This document shows, piece after piece, positions 23,935 to 34,480 of a DNA stretch of 64,000 nucleotides. Numbering within the stretch: the stretch's first letter is position 1; every line of letters begins with the position of its first letter. Origin of the DNA: Capillidium heterosporum. Taxonomy: Eukaryota > Entomophthoromycota > Entomophthoromycetes > Entomophthorales > Capillidiaceae. The notes below the pieces were generated by a model. It saw nothing but the letters and a program-made list of their open reading frames with translations. It had not been told where the DNA came from and searched no databases. A program made the translations under genes and the position numbers. The stretch spans positions 1,798,001 to 1,862,000 of the forward strand of contig WBMQ01000002.1 in assembly GCA_016630905.1 (NCBI GenBank), written 5' to 3'.

Positions 23935-26900
23935 CTAGTGCCTCTGGGTACGATTAAAGTTCTGATTGGAGCTTTGACCTTGACCTTGACCTTGACCTTG
24001 ATTTTGACTTTGGCCTTGGGTAGGACCTCGGCCATGGCGGAAATTTTGGGCTGGGAGCGGCCTACTGGACATACGATGCCCACCACGGTTCTGGGCTCGA
24101 CTCGGTGCTTGGCTTTGACTAGGTGCCTGTGCTTGCAAAGCCATACCTCGTGGGTCGTTGCGTGGGTCAACTCGTGGGTCGTTGAATCTGGGACCTTCGT
24201 TACCGTACCAGCGTGCGCCTTGGGGGTTGGCAGGATGCTGGTCATTGTCAACTCTAAGGCGGGTTCGTCGATCAGTAGGTGAGTTGTTCAAGTTGCGATA
24301 AGCTGGCTCGTCGGCGAAACCGTCGCCGTCGTGGTGTCGCTTTACAGCTGGGTAGGCACGGGCATCTCCACGTGCCTCACGACCATCGAAAGCGGCATGC
24401 CGGACCTCACTGAAGGCTTGACTACTAGCAGTACGGCGTATTTCGAGCTCGTCGTAGCCTGGGTTGTTGTAACCGGGGCGATAGCTGTTGTCGTTATTGT
24501 CGTTGTAGCGCTCGTTTCTTGCGTTCCTGGCGTAGCTGGCATCACTAGCGTCGTTACGACTTCCGGCGTAGGGTGCTTCATCACGACGGTCCCGATTGTA
24601 GTAAGGCGAAGCCTCACGGTGACGTTGGCCTCTTTCGGCGCGACTAGGCTCAACTACCTTGGGCAAGTCGCGGGTATCGGGTCGAGTCTCCTTGGTACGA
24701 GTCCTCGGCTTAGAATCTCCAAGGTTGGTGGGGCGTTGGCGACTGGTATCTGCCGCATTTACATCCGGGGCCGGATCCCTCGGCTTGTCGGTAGGGGTTC
24801 GTCTCCCACTACTTCGGGTCGGGGTCGCTTCTTTGGCAGGAGCCAACGCTTGATTTAATAGTCGCGAGTCAGTCCGGGCAGGTCGGGATGGAGCCGGCTG
24901 TGGTGTCCCAGCGGCTGGTGTAAGGCTGCGAGAGACTGGTGTGGATTTGTAGTTGATGTCATCGTCGAAACGAGCCGTTGAACCCAGTTCGAGGAACTGC
25001 TTTCGATTGACTGCAAGTTTGCTCTTGAACGAGTTGCAAAGTGTTTTGAACAGCTCGTCGCTTATCAAACTATCAACGGCACCGGAGATGCCTTGGTGGT
25101 GAGCTCGTTTGAGAGGGAAGGTCGTGCTGATCTTGGTCAGCACCGTAATAGTGTTGGTTACACCCAAGTGGTCACCCGACTGAAGTGATTCGATCACCTG
25201 ACTGTAAAGCTGATCATGGAAGGCACTGTACAAAGCACGGAAGCCTTGGTGGTTCAAAACAGGAGTGCTGATATCACTATTTTCGGTGAACAGCTGAGAT
25301 GTTTCGCTATCGGTGGGGAGAAGAGAAGCTACCACGGCTTGTCCAAATGCCTCGGGGCAGGCACCGACACCATCAACTAGGTACAGCTCGGACTTGATGA
25401 ACCAGTTATTCAGGATTTGAAGTACCTCATCGAGGAAGATACCATAGTTGTCAGATTCAATACGGGTTGCCGAATAGAATAACAGCTTGGCTCGACTCAG
25501 GAAGTAAGCCACGATATTAAACAGTGTGAAGTTGGGGGTGCCCATGGCATGCATCGTGAACAGCACCTTTGCACAGTAGACGGCGTCAGGGCTAGAGAAG
25601 GTTAGGCGCTGCAGTAGACAGTGATGAACAAGCTGCTCAGTCACAATTTGGGGGGAGACGTCTGCGTTGAACCAGTGCGCCTTCTCAAACTGCAGACGCC
25701 GAAGCGTCAGTTCGACCTTGCCCCGTTGACGCTCCTCATCCTCCTTCAACTTGCGCATCTTGGATTCAAAGGACTCACGCTCGCCACGGGACAGTGTCCG
25801 GTCCTCCCGTCGATTGGTTAGGTACCGGTTGGCGTCTGCGTACGTTTCTTCAGGCACGTACAGGTCGCGTGCATGCAGCTGCCAAAAGGTAGCAAGGAAG
25901 TAGGGTCGTAGTACTTGCAGGGTGGCAGCTGGGTAAACAGCCTCGATGTCTTTGATGGTTGAGTCCAGCGACGTGAGACGTACTTCGGTGTTGGGCTGAT
26001 CCACGGCGTCCTCGTAGATGTCGTCAACCTTTTGGAACTCCTTCTTCCTGTCTTCAAGCTCTCGGTCCACCAGCTCCCCCAGCCCATTCCTTAAAAAGTT
26101 GAATGCGTACTGGAGGTCGATACCATAGTTGTTGAAGAATTCGGTCAAGGTCGGAAGCTCGTAGCGCTTGCTATCGTACTCGGGGTTGCTGGCGACCAAC
26201 TCACTCAACTGGAGAATGGCACTCTGAACTGCGTCGAGGTGGCTCTGCTTAGTCATGTTGAAGTGGAACACCGGGTAGAACTTGCGGGTGACAGCAGCTT
26301 CAAGACCGGGTATCGAGGCGTCGGTGATCTTGTCGGCTGGAACTCCAGGCTCTACCTCGAGAAGGTGGGCCAGGTCCTGGTGCTGTCGGCAAAGCAGTAC
26401 AGTGAGCAGCGACAAGAGGTTCGACTTTCGAAGTGCATCTGCCAAGCGTCCAGCTGAAGAGGAGGTTGCTCGGAAAGATAAGTTGCGAGAGAAAAAGTGG
26501 GCTTTCAGCTCCTTGCTGCCATTGAAGGCATGGCAGTCGATGTTGTCAAACTCGCAGATGCCACCCAGAGTGGCGATAAACTCGGTCAAGAAGACTAGGT
26601 CGAAACCGTTGCCAGTATGCAGCTGATTTATGGTGTAGTGGATGAACCCCGAGATGCTGAATTGCGAGTACTTGCGACACAAGGCAGCAACAAAACCAGC
26701 CAAATTCTTTATCCATGGTCGCGTGTTGATCATGTCGTCCCGGAGCCGGCAACCACTCAGAGCACCGTTCTTTTCAGGGTCGGTAAGAAGGTTGAACAAA
26801 TAATACATGAAGATGTCGGAGGAAAGCTTGGAGAGAACCTTGAACACCTCAACAAACTCGGGGATGCGGCCAAATTGCATCACTTGCTTGAGCACCTCCT

Positions 26901-28671
26901 TTAGTATTACAACAGGCTCGGTGTAGAAATCCCTCTTTAGCAGTAGGCCAAATCTCCGATTGTCGGTACTTGAAATGCGCGTGACGACCTGACGTATCCG
27001 CAGGTGAGCTCCTTTGCGGCGTGCCTTAATTTCGGGGGACAGACACCACTCGTTGCTAATCCAATCGCCGTAGTACATGAAACGCTCACTAGATGAAAGC
27101 CCAGCAAGAGTGTCAAAGAGCACGTTATGATTACCTTCGTTGCCACCACTTGCAGATAGTGAGGGTAGTAGGGATCGGCGAAGCGCCTCGACAAAGAAGT
27201 CCTTCTGGTAGCTTAACTCTTTGGATCTCAGAGGCTCACGGGCCATGGCAGCCAGCTTGCAGTAAAGTATGGGGTCGATCAGGTTGGGGCCTAGGATCCG
27301 AAGCCACTTCAGCAGCAAATCGTAGCGCTCCTTAGATTCGGTGGCAGGTAAAGCTAATCGGCTCCATTCTGCGTAGTAGAACACCTGCCCAGGAAGCAAG
27401 TTCAATGGGCAGAGTTTCTTGGTTTGTTTGGCAAGTGAGTCGTTGGACAAGGGGGCAGCAAGGTCCTTCATGTCAGCTGGTGTGAAAGATCTACTGGTAA
27501 AAACGCTTTCAGGCTCAAGCATGTAGTATATAAGACGGCATAGCAGCCGGGCAGATGTGGGATCAAAGCCCAGCAAATTTGGCATCTCGATCAAGATAGT
27601 TTCGGCAGCGTCTAAAGCACCGATCGACAGTAAAGCCCGCAGGAGAAGGATCTTCTTATTCTCCTGCTTGGCTTCGGATGGCTTGGCGCTGTTCTCATCA
27701 TCGGCCATGCCTTTGGAATCGGCAAGTGCATTAAGATCAAGGGGTAGCTTTTCTCTTTTGATAGCATCGAGATGGTCATCGTACAAATCCAACCAGGTTT
27801 CGGTGTCGGGGTAAAGGTGAGGGAATATCAGATCGAGTCGAACCATATTTTCTTTTATCAGGAGGGCCGCGACATGGTACAGCTTGATTAAAAACGGCGG
27901 GGAAGCCTTTTCGAGCTTCAGAGATAGGACGCTGGAAAATAGGACATGGCCTTTCTCACCAAAGGGTACGGAGGCGGAATCGTACCAAGGTGAGCACTTG
28001 AGAAACTCCAAGTAGTACCCGTGCTTAGTCTCAATTTCAGCTGCAAAACAGTTGAATATGTAGTCTATTATCAGCTTTGAGTCGAGGAATTCAATCGAAA
28101 TAAGCTGCATAAGCTGTTTGTTGATCCGACAGGGGTCTAATTTAGCCTTAAAAGCATTAAATAAGTAGGAAGTTATTGAAACGTAGCCGTAGGAATTCTC
28201 CCGTATCAAGTTGAAATTAACACGCTTGTAAAGCCTCGTTGTATTGAACCTTACAAACTGCTTACTAGCCCTTGCCTTTGGGAGGACTTTAAGTTGCTCC
28301 AGGGTCGAAAGTTCGAGGTACTGTGCTAGCTCGGTATAAGTAATAAGCTCCATCTTCATAAATTCGGCGATAAATTCAACAAACCGCTCCATCTCAGGTG
28401 TGCTGTCGAAGAATTGCTCGGCTATGTTGAGTGCGTTAAGGAACCGTTCCTTAAAAATGATGCTGTTGTTGTCATGGAGATATTGGAGCGCCAGCTCGAG
28501 GAGCGTAAAGTTGTAATTTTGATAAATAAACGAGTACATGAGAAAGGTAATAATCATGGTTAAATTTGAATTATCAGGAAATTGAGAAACTATATATTTT
28601 ACCCTATCACTGACCTCGGATCCATTTGTAGCCTCGAAACTGATCTCCCTAAGTGTGTTGAGGACCGACAT
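23935..28671 (-). CDS. THO2: THO complex subunit Tho2 (THOC2)
   Basis: Intronless frame of 1578 residues from ATG 28671 (MSVLNTLREISFEATNG; the frame stays open 12 codons further upstream without an ATG). It matches Tho2/THOC2 along its length. The central region contains a conserved block (SSDIFMYYLFNLL, then RPWIKNLAGFVAALCRKY, then IHYTINQLHTGNGFDLVFLT), as in Tho2 where a nonlytic helical repeat reads similarly. The C-terminal homology contains LRPYFLATFWQLHARDLYVP. The last 300 residues are disordered and rich in Arg, Asp, Asn, Pro and Gln, ending in a GQGQGQ run, as expected for the RNA-binding tail. Tho2 is the scaffold of THO, which couples transcription elongation with mRNP assembly and export in the nucleus. 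The gene is visibly richer in G+C than its surroundings. Many long frames on the opposite strand are shadows of this gene. Confidence 0.92.
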   Translation of the reverse strand: MSVLNTLREISFEATNGSEVSDRVKYIVSQFPDNSNLTMIITFLMYSFIYQNYNFTLLELALQYLHDNNSIIFKERFLNALNIAEQFFDSTPEMERFVEFIAEFMKMELITYTELAQYLELSTLEQLKVLPKARASKQFVRFNTTRLYKRVNFNLIRENSYGYVSITSYLFNAFKAKLDPCRINKQLMQLISIEFLDSKLIIDYIFNCFAAEIETKHGYYLEFLKCSPWYDSASVPFGEKGHVLFSSVLSLKLEKASPPFLIKLYHVAALLIKENMVRLDLIFPHLYPDTETWLDLYDDHLDAIKREKLPLDLNALADSKGMADDENSAKPSEAKQENKKILLLRALLSIGALDAAETILIEMPNLLGFDPTSARLLCRLIYYMLEPESVFTSRSFTPADMKDLAAPLSNDSLAKQTKKLCPLNLLPGQVFYYAEWSRLALPATESKERYDLLLKWLRILGPNLIDPILYCKLAAMAREPLRSKELSYQKDFFVEALRRSLLPSLSASGGNEGNHNVLFDTLAGLSSSERFMYYGDWISNEWCLSPEIKARRKGAHLRIRQVVTRISSTDNRRFGLLLKRDFYTEPVVILKEVLKQVMQFGRIPEFVEVFKVLSKLSSDIFMYYLFNLLTDPEKNGALSGCRLRDDMINTRPWIKNLAGFVAALCRKYSQFSISGFIHYTINQLHTGNGFDLVFLTEFIATLGGICEFDNIDCHAFNGSKELKAHFFSRNLSFRATSSSAGRLADALRKSNLLSLLTVLLCRQHQDLAHLLEVEPGVPADKITDASIPGLEAAVTRKFYPVFHFNMTKQSHLDAVQSAILQLSELVASNPEYDSKRYELPTLTEFFNNYGIDLQYAFNFLRNGLGELVDRELEDRKKEFQKVDDIYEDAVDQPNTEVRLTSLDSTIKDIEAVYPAATLQVLRPYFLATFWQLHARDLYVPEETYADANRYLTNRREDRTLSRGERESFESKMRKLKEDEERQRGKVELTLRRLQFEKAHWFNADVSPQIVTEQLVHHCLLQRLTFSSPDAVYCAKVLFTMHAMGTPNFTLFNIVAYFLSRAKLLFYSATRIESDNYGIFLDEVLQILNNWFIKSELYLVDGVGACPEAFGQAVVASLLPTDSETSQLFTENSDISTPVLNHQGFRALYSAFHDQLYSQVIESLQSGDHLGVTNTITVLTKISTTFPLKRAHHQGISGAVDSLISDELFKTLCNSFKSKLAVNRKQFLELGSTARFDDDINYKSTPVSRSLTPAAGTPQPAPSRPARTDSRLLNQALAPAKEATPTRSSGRRTPTDKPRDPAPDVNAADTSRQRPTNLGDSKPRTRTKETRPDTRDLPKVVEPSRAERGQRHREASPYYNRDRRDEAPYAGSRNDASDASYARNARNERYNDNNDNSYRPGYNNPGYDELEIRRTASSQAFSEVRHAAFDGREARGDARAYPAVKRHHDGDGFADEPAYRNLNNSPTDRRTRLRVDNDQHPANPQGARWYGNEGPRFNDPRVDPRNDPRGMALQAQAPSQSQAPSRAQNRGGHRMSSRPLPAQNFRHGRGPTQGQSQNQGQGQGQGQSSNQNFNRTQRH

Positions 28672-29369
28672 TTTAACTGAACTTACACCTCTTTCCTTCC
28701 GATTCAAACTACTACTTCAAAATGAAATTGAACAAAAGATTTGTAGTGTCTGCTCTATGCCCAAATACATTTCCTATTTTGATTGGTTACATATCCTTTT
28801 GATACCAGTGCTTTATTAAAAGGCGATTTTTTGGAACAAACTTTGCAAGTTCATTTTCAAACACTACTTTGGAAATAATTGCAATGCACTTCTCAAAAGA
28901 TCACTATATTGATATAATAGTTTTTGAGCAAAGTAGTACTTGTTGGTAGAAGTATAGCAACTGAATGTATGTTACTATTAAAGTACTATTGGTAAAGCAC
29001 TGTATTATAGAGCAATTTTGCCGGGTTACATATACCTTGTTAAAATAGCTTTATAATAAATAGCATTTGGTATCCACTTACATATACTACTACTCTGTAC
29101 AGAAAGTTTGGGTTGATCTTTCATACTCAACGATAGAACTCTCAGTTTATAAACATAGTACATGGATAAAAAACTTTGGTGCCTTTAGACTACAGCATTC
29201 AATATTGATAAAATATATAGGCTTGATCCAGCCGCTCAAGCAACAGCAACATACATAAACTGTAAAATAGTTTGATAAGTCCTTTAATTTTTAATATATA
29301 AAGCAAAATATAGTTCCAAACAAAAAATCCATTTATTTACACTCCTACACTAATATATATAGCTCTTCA
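28672..29369. other. Spacer upstream of THO2
   Basis: AT-rich sequence between the THO2 start and the 3' end of the GPI-type protein gene, both minus. It should contain the THO2 promoter. No other feature is seen. Confidence 0.5.
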
Positions 29370-30095
29370 TTAATTCATGAAGCAGGCAGAAATGGCAAGG
29401 ACAGTAGCCAAAGTGAAGCTAGCCTTAAATCCAACACTACCTGAAGTATCGAAGCCTGTTGACGAAGATCTATTGGGAGTTGGGGTAGATGGCCTAATCC
29501 CATTACCAGTTAAGCTACCGGTAGGAATATCAGCAGCCGATATCTTAGTAGACCCTTGATTGTTCAAAGGGTTGGAGCCAGTAGGAATATCGGCCTTGGA
29601 GGTTGCTACATTTCGGTTGGCGGAACCAGTAGGAATATCTGCCTTGGAAACTTGGGAATTTTTGTTGGCAGAACCAGTAGGGACATCGGCTTTGGAAACT
29701 GGACCGTTGGTAGGTTGGTCGGCTTTATTTACTAAATTTTGGATATCGGAAGGCGATACATTGCCAAAGTTGCTAACCTGGTCACCGAACTTGTTGATGA
29801 GATCCTTAGCAGTCTCCGGGTTGATGTTACTGAGCTCGTTCTTCAACTGATTTAAGTCGATATCTCTACTAACTAAATCATCGATGCGCTTCATCAATTT
29901 GGAGCGCTTTACCAAGTTTATACTTGACTTTACTAATCGCTTAGTTAGCCTTAAGGCATTGTGGGGCAATTCTTCAAACCAGGCTTCACCTATACCTTGG
30001 GAACTATCGTCACTACGTTTGTGGTTGGTAATAAAACTACTGGTAGCCAAAGTTATCAAGAGGAATACGTTTAGTATAGATTGGGTCAATTTCAT
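29370..30095 (-). CDS. GPI-anchored-type secreted protein with ADIPTGS repeats
   Basis: Single exon, 241 residues. Residues 1-20 form a signal peptide (MKLTQSILNVFLLITLATSS). Several dibasic sites follow (NHKRSDD, NLVKRSKLMKRI), suggesting Kex2-type processing. Residues 75-120 are a short helical segment. From about 125 to 195 there are four imperfect tandem units built on SKADIPTGS (variants SKADVPTGS and SAADIPTGS), preceded by a degenerate copy. A Ser/Thr/Pro-rich stalk leads to a C-terminal hydrophobic tail (FTLATVLAISACFMN), consistent with GPI-anchor addition, probably at the Ser/Gly residues just before it. It is inferred to be a cell-wall or plasma-membrane surface protein. No enzymatic domain is present and I cannot name a family. 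Confidence 0.75.
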   Translation of the reverse strand: MKLTQSILNVFLLITLATSSFITNHKRSDDSSQGIGEAWFEELPHNALRLTKRLVKSSINLVKRSKLMKRIDDLVSRDIDLNQLKNELSNINPETAKDLINKFGDQVSNFGNVSPSDIQNLVNKADQPTNGPVSKADVPTGSANKNSQVSKADIPTGSANRNVATSKADIPTGSNPLNNQGSTKISAADIPTGSLTGNGIRPSTPTPNRSSSTGFDTSGSVGFKASFTLATVLAISACFMN

Positions 30096-31233
30096 GGTAG
30101 AGAAAAGTAGTTGCTAGCTTATAAATGGACTCTCGGAGCTGATAGTTGTTGCTTATATACGCGTTTTATTAAGTTTTCACTTTTACGGACTTTTCAAATT
30201 TTTCTAACTGCAATCACAAAGCTACTCCGTCATTCAAAGATGAATTTCGTTTCCATTTTTCCGTCGGACTTAATTTTTGTAGGAGGTTGGAATCCTTATC
30301 ATAGTGTGGTTATCTTGGCAAATTGCACATATGTAGTTGAAATTTAATATATATATTGTTATATATGACTGTACTTTACGAAATAAAGGGTGAGTATTTA
30401 GAGAAAATGTTGACCAATGACCAGCTGTGTCTTTCAATTTTAACGATGGTTTTAATATCAATAGACTACTTTTTTGGATAATCGTATTAAAAGCTTGATG
30501 TTTCTAGATCTTTATTCAGTAGCTAAATATATATAGATAAAGAGTTTAAAATTCAAGAGGAATACAACTTATAGCACCCCTCCTTGAAAACGCCAACAAT
30601 ATCGTTGAATCACTCAGATGGATCATCACTATATTTTAAGCTTTATTTATTATATCAATGCCAACATTAGATATTTCTTTTTGTGAAAGTGGTGTTCTTC
30701 GCACTAAGAGTATTTATATATTATTCTAAATTTAGCTTTCTCACCACTAGCAGCATCTAATTACATCTCTGTTCTGAATCAATAGATCTGGTTTATAGCT
30801 GACCTAGAATGAACGGATCAATAAACTTGGGACTTGAGAGCTTTCTCCTTGTAACAGTTGCATAGTATGGAGCTCGTTAAGCTACCGAGTTTCCTATGAG
30901 TACGCAGCTTACCAAACTTTGAATTGATCAATGAACCACAGTTTCTCAAGCTTTGGCTTGATCAATAGAATCGCAGTTTGGCAAGCTTAGAAACAGTCAA
31001 TAGAATCGCAGTTCACTTATTCATTATAAAAAGGATCCAATACAAACGCTTGAAAATTAAATTAAAGGGCTGAACCGAGAGTTTTGATTAGCTATAATCA
31101 ATTGCACAGCTATGACTTTCATTTACAAAGACCAATGAAATTCTTTGAACTAAATTACAAACTGTATAGAAAACTATAAATTGTCCAAACTTGCAAGTAC
31201 CTTTCTTTAAACAAGACAACAAAGAATTTTCAA
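30096..31233. other. Divergent intergenic region between the GPI-type protein and RAD52
   Basis: A bidirectional promoter region: the gene at 30095 is transcribed left and RAD52 right. It contains a tandem repeat at 30919-31018, listed separately. No open frame is supported. Confidence 0.5.
30919..31018 (+). repeat. About three copies of a ~35-bp imperfect tandem repeat upstream of RAD52
   Basis: Three adjacent units share the core TTGATCAATAGAATCGCAGT: one diverged copy at about 30919-30953, one near-consensus copy at about 30954-30988, and one with GTCAATAGAATCGCAGTTCA at about 30989-31018. Each of the first two ends in CAAGCTT. They lie 215-315 bp before the RAD52 ATG and could be protein-binding sites or a neutral tandem duplication. 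Confidence 0.6.
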
Positions 31234-33219
31234 ATGAACAGCAGAGTCGAAATAAGCAATCAACCTGCAAACCTCGAAGTTAGGGATATGTTTGATGAAG
31301 CGGACACTGAACGAATTTCCAACATATTAAGTAAAGGACTTCCCAGAGAAGATATCAGCTATCGAAACGGCCCAGGCGGAAGTAATATAGTTGACATTGA
31401 ATTTTACTGATGCAGTTGAAGCAAGGGTACCTTATCTTGAAGGCTATAGAGCAGTCGAAATCTGCAACGACATATTTGGATTTAATGGTTGGAGTAACTC
31501 TCTAATAAATATCACCATCGACGTGGTAAGTATTGATGGCTTGGCTATTTTTAACTCGTTCTCAGTTGGATGAAAGGAACGGCACCTACACAGTTGGTCT
31601 TTCCTGCTTAGTCAAAGTAACTTTGAAAGATGGGACCTATCGACAAGTTAGTTTATTTCATCGGCATTATATTAAAGGTTCTAGGATTTTGGCTATGGAG
31701 CTATGGAGAATGCAAAAAGCAAAACTCAGGCATTCGAAAAGGTATTAATGGTTTGGAGATAATATTTATAGTTTATAGGCCAAGAAGGAAGCTATGACCG
31801 ATGGTTTAAAGCGCTGCTTAAGGTTGTTTGGGTATCGGCTCGGGAATTGTCTTTATGATAAGACCTTTTTGTCTGGAAAGCGTTTGAATTCGACCAGAGT
31901 AAGATATATTCGTTATACAATATTTAACCCCATCAGCACTTTGCAAAACTTGAGCCAGTCGAAGATAAAATTGAGCCAACCAACCCGGCCAGCAACCATA
32001 ACTGCAGCAATCAACCTACTTCTAGCCGAAATGTTGTTATTAAAACAGAGCTTAATCCTTCTAATAACTTGATGAGCTCCACAAATCCTCAACCTGCTAG
32101 CTTAGCCCACCCAACAAACAATTTGAATAATGCCTATACGAACTATAGATCACTGGATTCTTCAGCTCAGAGTTCTAGTAGGAATTTATTGGCCAGTAGC
32201 TCCAATAATTCACTTATAAACAACTCCACTTTACCAACTTCAACCATGCAGAACAATATAGCAAACTCAAGCAGGCAAAGTTTTGGCAATCCAACTTCAA
32301 GTTACACATTCAATAGCAACGCTTTCCCAATTTCCAACATCTATGCAAATGTGCAGACTATCAACAGCCAGCATCCCCACAATCCTCCTTCCAACAACTC
32401 GATACATTCAAATCCTGATCAAATTGCACCCGGGTCCATATCTGGCAATCATCAATCCCTTGCACTGAAATCTGAAAACATGCAAACTTTTTCCAATCCA
32501 ACCTCAACAACCACCAACCAATTTGACTCCTCCAATCGAGTGACCACTGAAAATCCCCATGCTTATCCTACGTCGGTCTCCATGAGCACTACCACTACCC
32601 AAATAGCCATTGACCGATCACATTCATTAGTTGCACAAACAGTTCGACGTAGCTATTTGCATATTTAAATCATTAATATTCATACTAGGTGGAGCTAATG
32701 TTAAATCCGAAATTGATGCTATCTGCAGATTTAAGGACCCAGTAGAAATTACCCTCCCCGATGATGCCGATATGAATGGTAAGTTACTTTACTACTGCTT
32801 TCACTAACTCCCTTTTAGATCGCGAAGCCTCTTTTAATGACTACGCATATCTCTTTGAAGATGGTAGCCATTTTTAAAAAGTCTTTCTAACTTCAACTAT
32901 CTTAGATTCCCCACCAGCTAGCTCCAGTTGCATCCAACCCATACCTCTACAAATAGCTCCCGCTCCACCAACATCCAACACTAACACATGTACTTCTACA
33001 ACCAACACACCATCCTCCCTTCCATTACAATCCCATTTTGAAGGCTTCCACACCATCACAAACCCAAAAACTGACTTCATCACGTTTAAAACCAATTCGC
33101 CTTATGTCAAACCCAGCCCTCGACGCTCTCCTCGACTTAGTAATATTCACACTAAGATGGGCCATAAAGTTGGTAGTAGTAAAGAGAATAGTAAATTGTC
33201 ATCCAATGAGAAAATGTGA
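31234..33219 (+). CDS. RAD52: DNA repair and recombination protein Rad52
   Basis: Nine exons that all join in frame: 31234-31381, 31416-31525, 31566-31646, 31685-31741, 31779-31898, 31937-32648, 32689-32778, 32819-32863 and 32906-33219, giving 558 residues. The first intron is only 34 nt. Residues 30-155 are the Rad52 N-terminal ring domain: [63 protein letters not shown]. The rest is Ser/Asn/Pro-rich and disordered, as in fungal Rad52, with a basic C terminus ([12 protein letters not shown]). Rad52 anneals single strands and loads Rad51 on RPA-coated DNA in homologous recombination. The C-terminal acidic segment [14 protein letters not shown] is a possible interaction site. The start is the first ATG with Rad52 homology following. 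Confidence 0.92.
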
Positions 33220-33767
33220 GGATTGAATGATTGATCCTTAGTCCTTGGTTCGGTTTAGCTAAGAATTCTTGATGCTTTAATTAGAAGTCTCGACTGGCTC
33301 TATGAATTAATTTTTAGTGGATTTCATTTTATTGCTTCTTGTCTTCATATAAAAGATAGATAAATAAATTTAAACTTAGATGACTAATGCTCTTTAATGT
33401 GTTGAACAGTTTTAGTACTAAATAGCTAGTGCAGCTGCTAGTAAAGATACATTATCTCTGTATCATTAAACTAATTCGATCTAGGGAATTACTCTGGATT
33501 AAGAGCAGCTGTTAATTAAATAGTACTTTTAGGATGATAAAAAAGTAGTAGGTGAAATAATAGGTTTATTTGCTTTTATATAGATATCAAAAAATGAGAT
33601 TGTTAGTATTCTACTCTGTTCAAAACTTTCTGAGAAATATGTGCAAAACTTTTATAGTAAACTATGCATCTTTACATAATGGCTCAGTTAAGTTCGAATC
33701 AAGTAGCCAGCTAAGTTTGCTCAAGCTAAACAAAGGCAAAGTCTTTCAACTTGACTTTTACTTTATT
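33220..33767. other. Spacer between RAD52 and the ICln gene
   Basis: The last 170 bases (33594-33767) are open in the frame of the next gene and could encode an N-terminal extension starting at ATG 33594. Otherwise nothing is recognised. Confidence 0.4.
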
Positions 33768-34480
33768 ATGATCGAACTACTCAAGAACCAACCCATCATC
33801 GTTATAGAGGCTGAAAAAGACAAACTTAGAAGAAAGATCGACTTTATAAAAGTTGACTTTATCGAGCCTAAATACGACTTTGACTTTGGGGTTGGAACCC
33901 TTTTTATTCATGAAGAGTATTTTATTGCTTTAGCTTTATTTAATTTCAACTTTTTGTAGGTATTTAGGGTTTTATAATGAAGCTATTGAAGCTGGGTTCA
34001 AGATCGACTATAGAAATTTAATTTTACATGCTATTGGTAGTGATACTGCAAGCTCCAACAAGACTATTTATTTGCAATGTGACAATTTCTTTGACCTTCC
34101 TATAACCGAACAGAAAGAGGTAGCTGATGGTTATGACCCTTTGATGGAATTTCAACTTATACTTGCCGATTCGGAATTAGGTAATTTATTTTTAAATGGG
34201 AAGCTAAGCTAAAGGGCAATTGTTTAGCGGATACCATCTACAACCTTATCAGTCACTGCCAATTTTTAAATCCTGACTTTTTGGAAGGAAGTTCGTTTGA
34301 AAGCTTTGCTCCCAATCAAGAAGACATGATCCAGGTTTAGCCTTTTATTTTAAACTTTTTTATTAATGTTATTAGGCTAATGTAGAGGCATTTGAACGAG
34401 CTTTGGAAAATGGTAATTTGAAACGACAGGCTGAAAGTGAGCCTAGTGTCGATGAAGAAGAGAATGGAGTATCTTTATAA
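33768..34480 (+). CDS. ICln-type methylosome subunit (pICln homologue)
   Basis: Four exons, 33768-33916, 33960-34180, 34228-34334 and 34376-34480, giving 193 residues from ATG 33768 (MIELLKNQPIIVIEAE). Key family features are GTLFIHEE at the start of the PH-like fold, FKIDYRNLILHAIG, TIYLQCD, the acidic-loop region, MEFQLILADSELADTIYNLI with SHCQFLNPD, and an acidic C-terminal tail (SEPSVDEEENG). ICln binds Sm proteins and, with the PRMT5 methylosome, chaperones snRNP core assembly in the cytoplasm. I prefer the start at 33768 because known family members begin shortly before GTL; the frame is also open from ATG 33594, which would add 58 residues with no resemblance to the family. Confidence 0.82.

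Noticed and set aside
24331-24858. Long plus-strand frames opposite THO2 (for example 175 codons)
   Set aside because: They are shadows of the GC-rich THO2 coding strand, with Val/Thr/Gly-rich meaningless composition and no motif.
33594-33767. N-terminal extension of the ICln gene from ATG 33594
   Set aside because: It is open in frame but adds 58 residues unlike the family, and ATG 33768 gives the expected N terminus. It is not excluded.
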